Under the pieces are notes generated by a model. It was not told the origin of the DNA. It was given only the letters and a program-made list of their open reading frames with translations, and made no database searches. From the NCBI GenBank assembly GCA_030141605.1, contig JAQGDQ010000060.1, forward strand, positions 1 to 62,000: 62,000 nt of DNA. Reading direction: 5' to 3'. Numbering within the stretch: the stretch's first letter is position 1; each line of letters opens with the position of its first letter. The position numbers and the translations under genes are program-made. The DNA comes from Tubiluchus corallicola. Its lineage: Eukaryota; Priapulida; Priapulimorpha; Priapulimorphida; Tubiluchidae. Shown one piece after another: positions 60,180-62,000 of this stretch.

Positions 60180-60660
60180 GAGTTTAAATATTAGTATTTA
60201 AAACAGATTGTCATTCTTCTGGCCTCATTTTCAATGATATAACCATAACATAGTATATTGTTCATCACTTCGTAAAAACAATTTTTCAACATAACCAATA
60301 AATGCCTTAATTACTTCTAAATCACTGCTACCCATCAAATTTAAAACTTAATAGGCATTGCTTATAAGGAAAAATTCTGGTATAATTACATTGACATGAT
60401 TATATAATTTTCCTCCAAGATCATTGTAATATGGACATTTTATAAGAGTATAATTCATTTTCTATATCATTTTGAAAATGGTATGAGATATATGATTCTC
60501 AGCCGGGATTTTCCTAGGCTTAGCATACCTCCCTCTTTCAGTGCACTAAGTAAGTATGCAAGGCAATTCTCAGTTTTGTAAATTTCATAATGGCAAATTT
60601 GGAATAACGAGAAAGTAAACAGTTTTCTAGATATTGTTTTTTGAATGTTCAATGTGTTCG
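60180..60660 (-). mobile_element. Eroded LINE 3' end
   Basis: The minus strand holds LINE-like pieces in several frames, such as ENELYSYKMSIL and DLEVIKAFIGYVEKLFLRSD, resembling the variable end after the CxxC motif of LINE proteins. Frames are broken. Confidence is modest because the key cysteines are not clear. Confidence 0.45.
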
Positions 60661-60739
60661 TAGTTTGTTTTGTCCATCAGGTTTGTTATCATTATAGTAT
60701 CAATATAAAAAATGAATCCAATGCCCTATACAGTGAAAA

Positions 60740-61140
60740 ATTGGTCTCCAGCACTGCCTATTTTCACACAATATAATCGATAATATTCAATATAATAAGT
60801 CTTTATAGTTTTCTGTTTATACTTGTACGGAACCACAGCACGTAAGTATAGTACTGTTTGCTTCACAGCCTAGCACAGTGGTGTGTTTGGCTGTTGTGCG
60901 CATATGTGCACATGTCTGAGATAACATGCTGTACGCTCCACTGCTAGCGTCTGCTGCTAGGCAGAGAAAGTTGTGTCACCCACACAGTTTTTTGTCAGTT
61001 GTCATGTGCTTAAAAACCGTGTACTGGCATATTTATGAGCTGCAGCATTTTAGGCTATTCGTAAGAAAAAAAATTTTGTTTAGTGTTTTATCAAGTTTAT
61101 GTATAACTTTTATATGTTTGCTTATTGAAAATTACAAATT
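60740..61140 (+). repeat. Dispersed repeat family C, copy
   Basis: The best match to 40590-41120. Shared blocks are TTTTCACACAATATAATCGA, TGTTTGCTTCACAGCCTAGC, GCACATGTCTGAG, TTTTAGGCTATTCGTAAG and TTTTATCAAGTTTATGTATA. It ends where LINE coding sequence begins. Confidence 0.75.
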
Positions 61141-62000
61141 ACAAAGTGCGACCAAGTGTGCATCAATTCTCCTTAGTGGAGCTAACGCTAATGCAGTCTT
61201 TAACATAGGTGACATACCTATAGATGCAACAGAAATAGAAAAATACCTAGGGGTAATTATAAGAGCTATATAAGATGAACATAGCTAGAAAGAAAGAATA
61301 CCAGACATTAGAAGAACTATAGGTGCCGTAAAATTTGCGGCAATGCAATCAGAAGCAAGATTAGAAATAGGAAGAACAGGCTGGAAAGCAATTGTTGTCC
61401 CTAAGATAATGTTTAGTTGTCTGGGCAGAACATACAGCCAAAAGGAAGTTGATTGGTATAACAGCATTCAAGAAGAATTTTTAAGATGGCTCTGGAAAGC
61501 AAAAGGATGCTAGTAGTACAATATACATTGCTACTCGCCCTGATATAAAAGGGATTTAGGCACCGGATGGATGGATGGATGCTGTGGTGCTGCTATTGGA
61601 GGTGAAGCAGGGTTTTCGTCCTTTGAAGAACGGGAAGCAAAGGTGCGACTAAACTTTTTTGAAAGAATTATATTTATGAGTGATAACTGGTTACTGAAAA
61701 AAGTGGTAATATGGGTAGTGACACACAGAATTCGATCAAAATGGCTGCAAAGAATCAGACATCTGGGATAAATTTGGGCTTCCGTTATTTGGCAATATTA
61801 TGGCATTAGGGGAATTAAATGAGGTAGGTCTGAATAAAATTTATGATAAACATTTGGGTGAAAAAGCATGGGATGTGCATATAGAGAAAGCTATAGCTGA
61901 AACCGGATTAAAAATGTGGAATGAAAAATTAAGAAAATATTCGACAGTATAAAGATATAGAGATTGCAAAAGTTGTATATCATTTGAACCCTGGATGAAC
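61141..62000 (+). mobile_element. Degenerate LINE reverse-transcriptase C-terminal region
   Basis: Broken frames read FNIGDIPIDATEIEKYLGVI, then WKAIVVPKIMFSCLGRTYSQ, WYNSIQEEFLRWLWKA, and further right LNKIYDKHLGEKAWDVHIEK. The KYLGVII motif and the order of blocks fit the region after the polymerase core of non-LTR retrotransposons. Several stops and frameshifts make it inactive. It runs off the right edge of the window. Confidence 0.7.

Overview
The window is a piece of a metazoan nuclear genome. Genes are split by many GT-AG introns, the DNA is AT-rich, and the introns and intergenic gaps are packed with short inverted-repeat transposons (MITEs), eroded non-LTR retrotransposon 3' ends and minisatellites. 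The gene set (PRPF18, FBXL5, a mitochondrial-clan P450, FBXO7) is typical of animals. Exon sequences are clearly diverged from the vertebrate proteins, so a non-vertebrate animal is likely, but the sequence alone does not fix the phylum.

Layout, left to right. (1) 267-1393, minus: the first two coding exons of PRPF18, a spliceosome step-two factor; the rest lies left of the window. (2) 1628-13890, plus: a complete FBXL5 in 11 coding exons (656 aa), head to head with PRPF18 across 234 bp. It has an N-terminal hemerythrin iron/oxygen sensor, F-box, leucine-rich repeats and the C-terminal cysteines that bind a [2Fe-2S] cluster. (3) 15179-16496, plus: two exons that join in frame and end in a stop, from a protein I do not recognise. 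(4) 21804-25749, minus: a complete 278-aa secreted LRR protein in three exons with a signal peptide, an LRRCT-like cap and a probable GPI-anchor tail. (5) 29902-41537, plus: a complete 531-aa mitochondrial-clan cytochrome P450 in nine exons. (6) 47278-59863, minus: FBXO7 in seven recognised exons (ubiquitin-like domain, FP/PI31-like domain, F-box, proline-rich tail); the exon with the start codon was not found. (7) 60180-62000: eroded LINE sequence.

Two of the genes are substrate receptors of SCF ubiquitin ligases: FBXL5 (iron homeostasis) and FBXO7 (proteasome- and mitophagy-linked). They are 33 kb apart on opposite strands and I see no sign of joint regulation.

The most unusual signal is at the end of FBXO7 exon 3. 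A 21-bp minisatellite has copied the 5' splice site ten times at exact 21-bp spacing. Every unit is in frame and free of stops, so choice among donors could add 0 to 9 seven-residue blocks inside the FP dimerisation domain. Other notable structures are a 910-bp transposon with 38-bp perfect terminal repeats and overlapping palindromes, nested beside a fold-back repeat; a 44-bp satellite in FBXO7 that grew from part of a dispersed transposon; a broken duplicate of an FBXL5 exon; and two short RTE-like retrotransposon copies that start at the same internal point and keep their target-site duplications.
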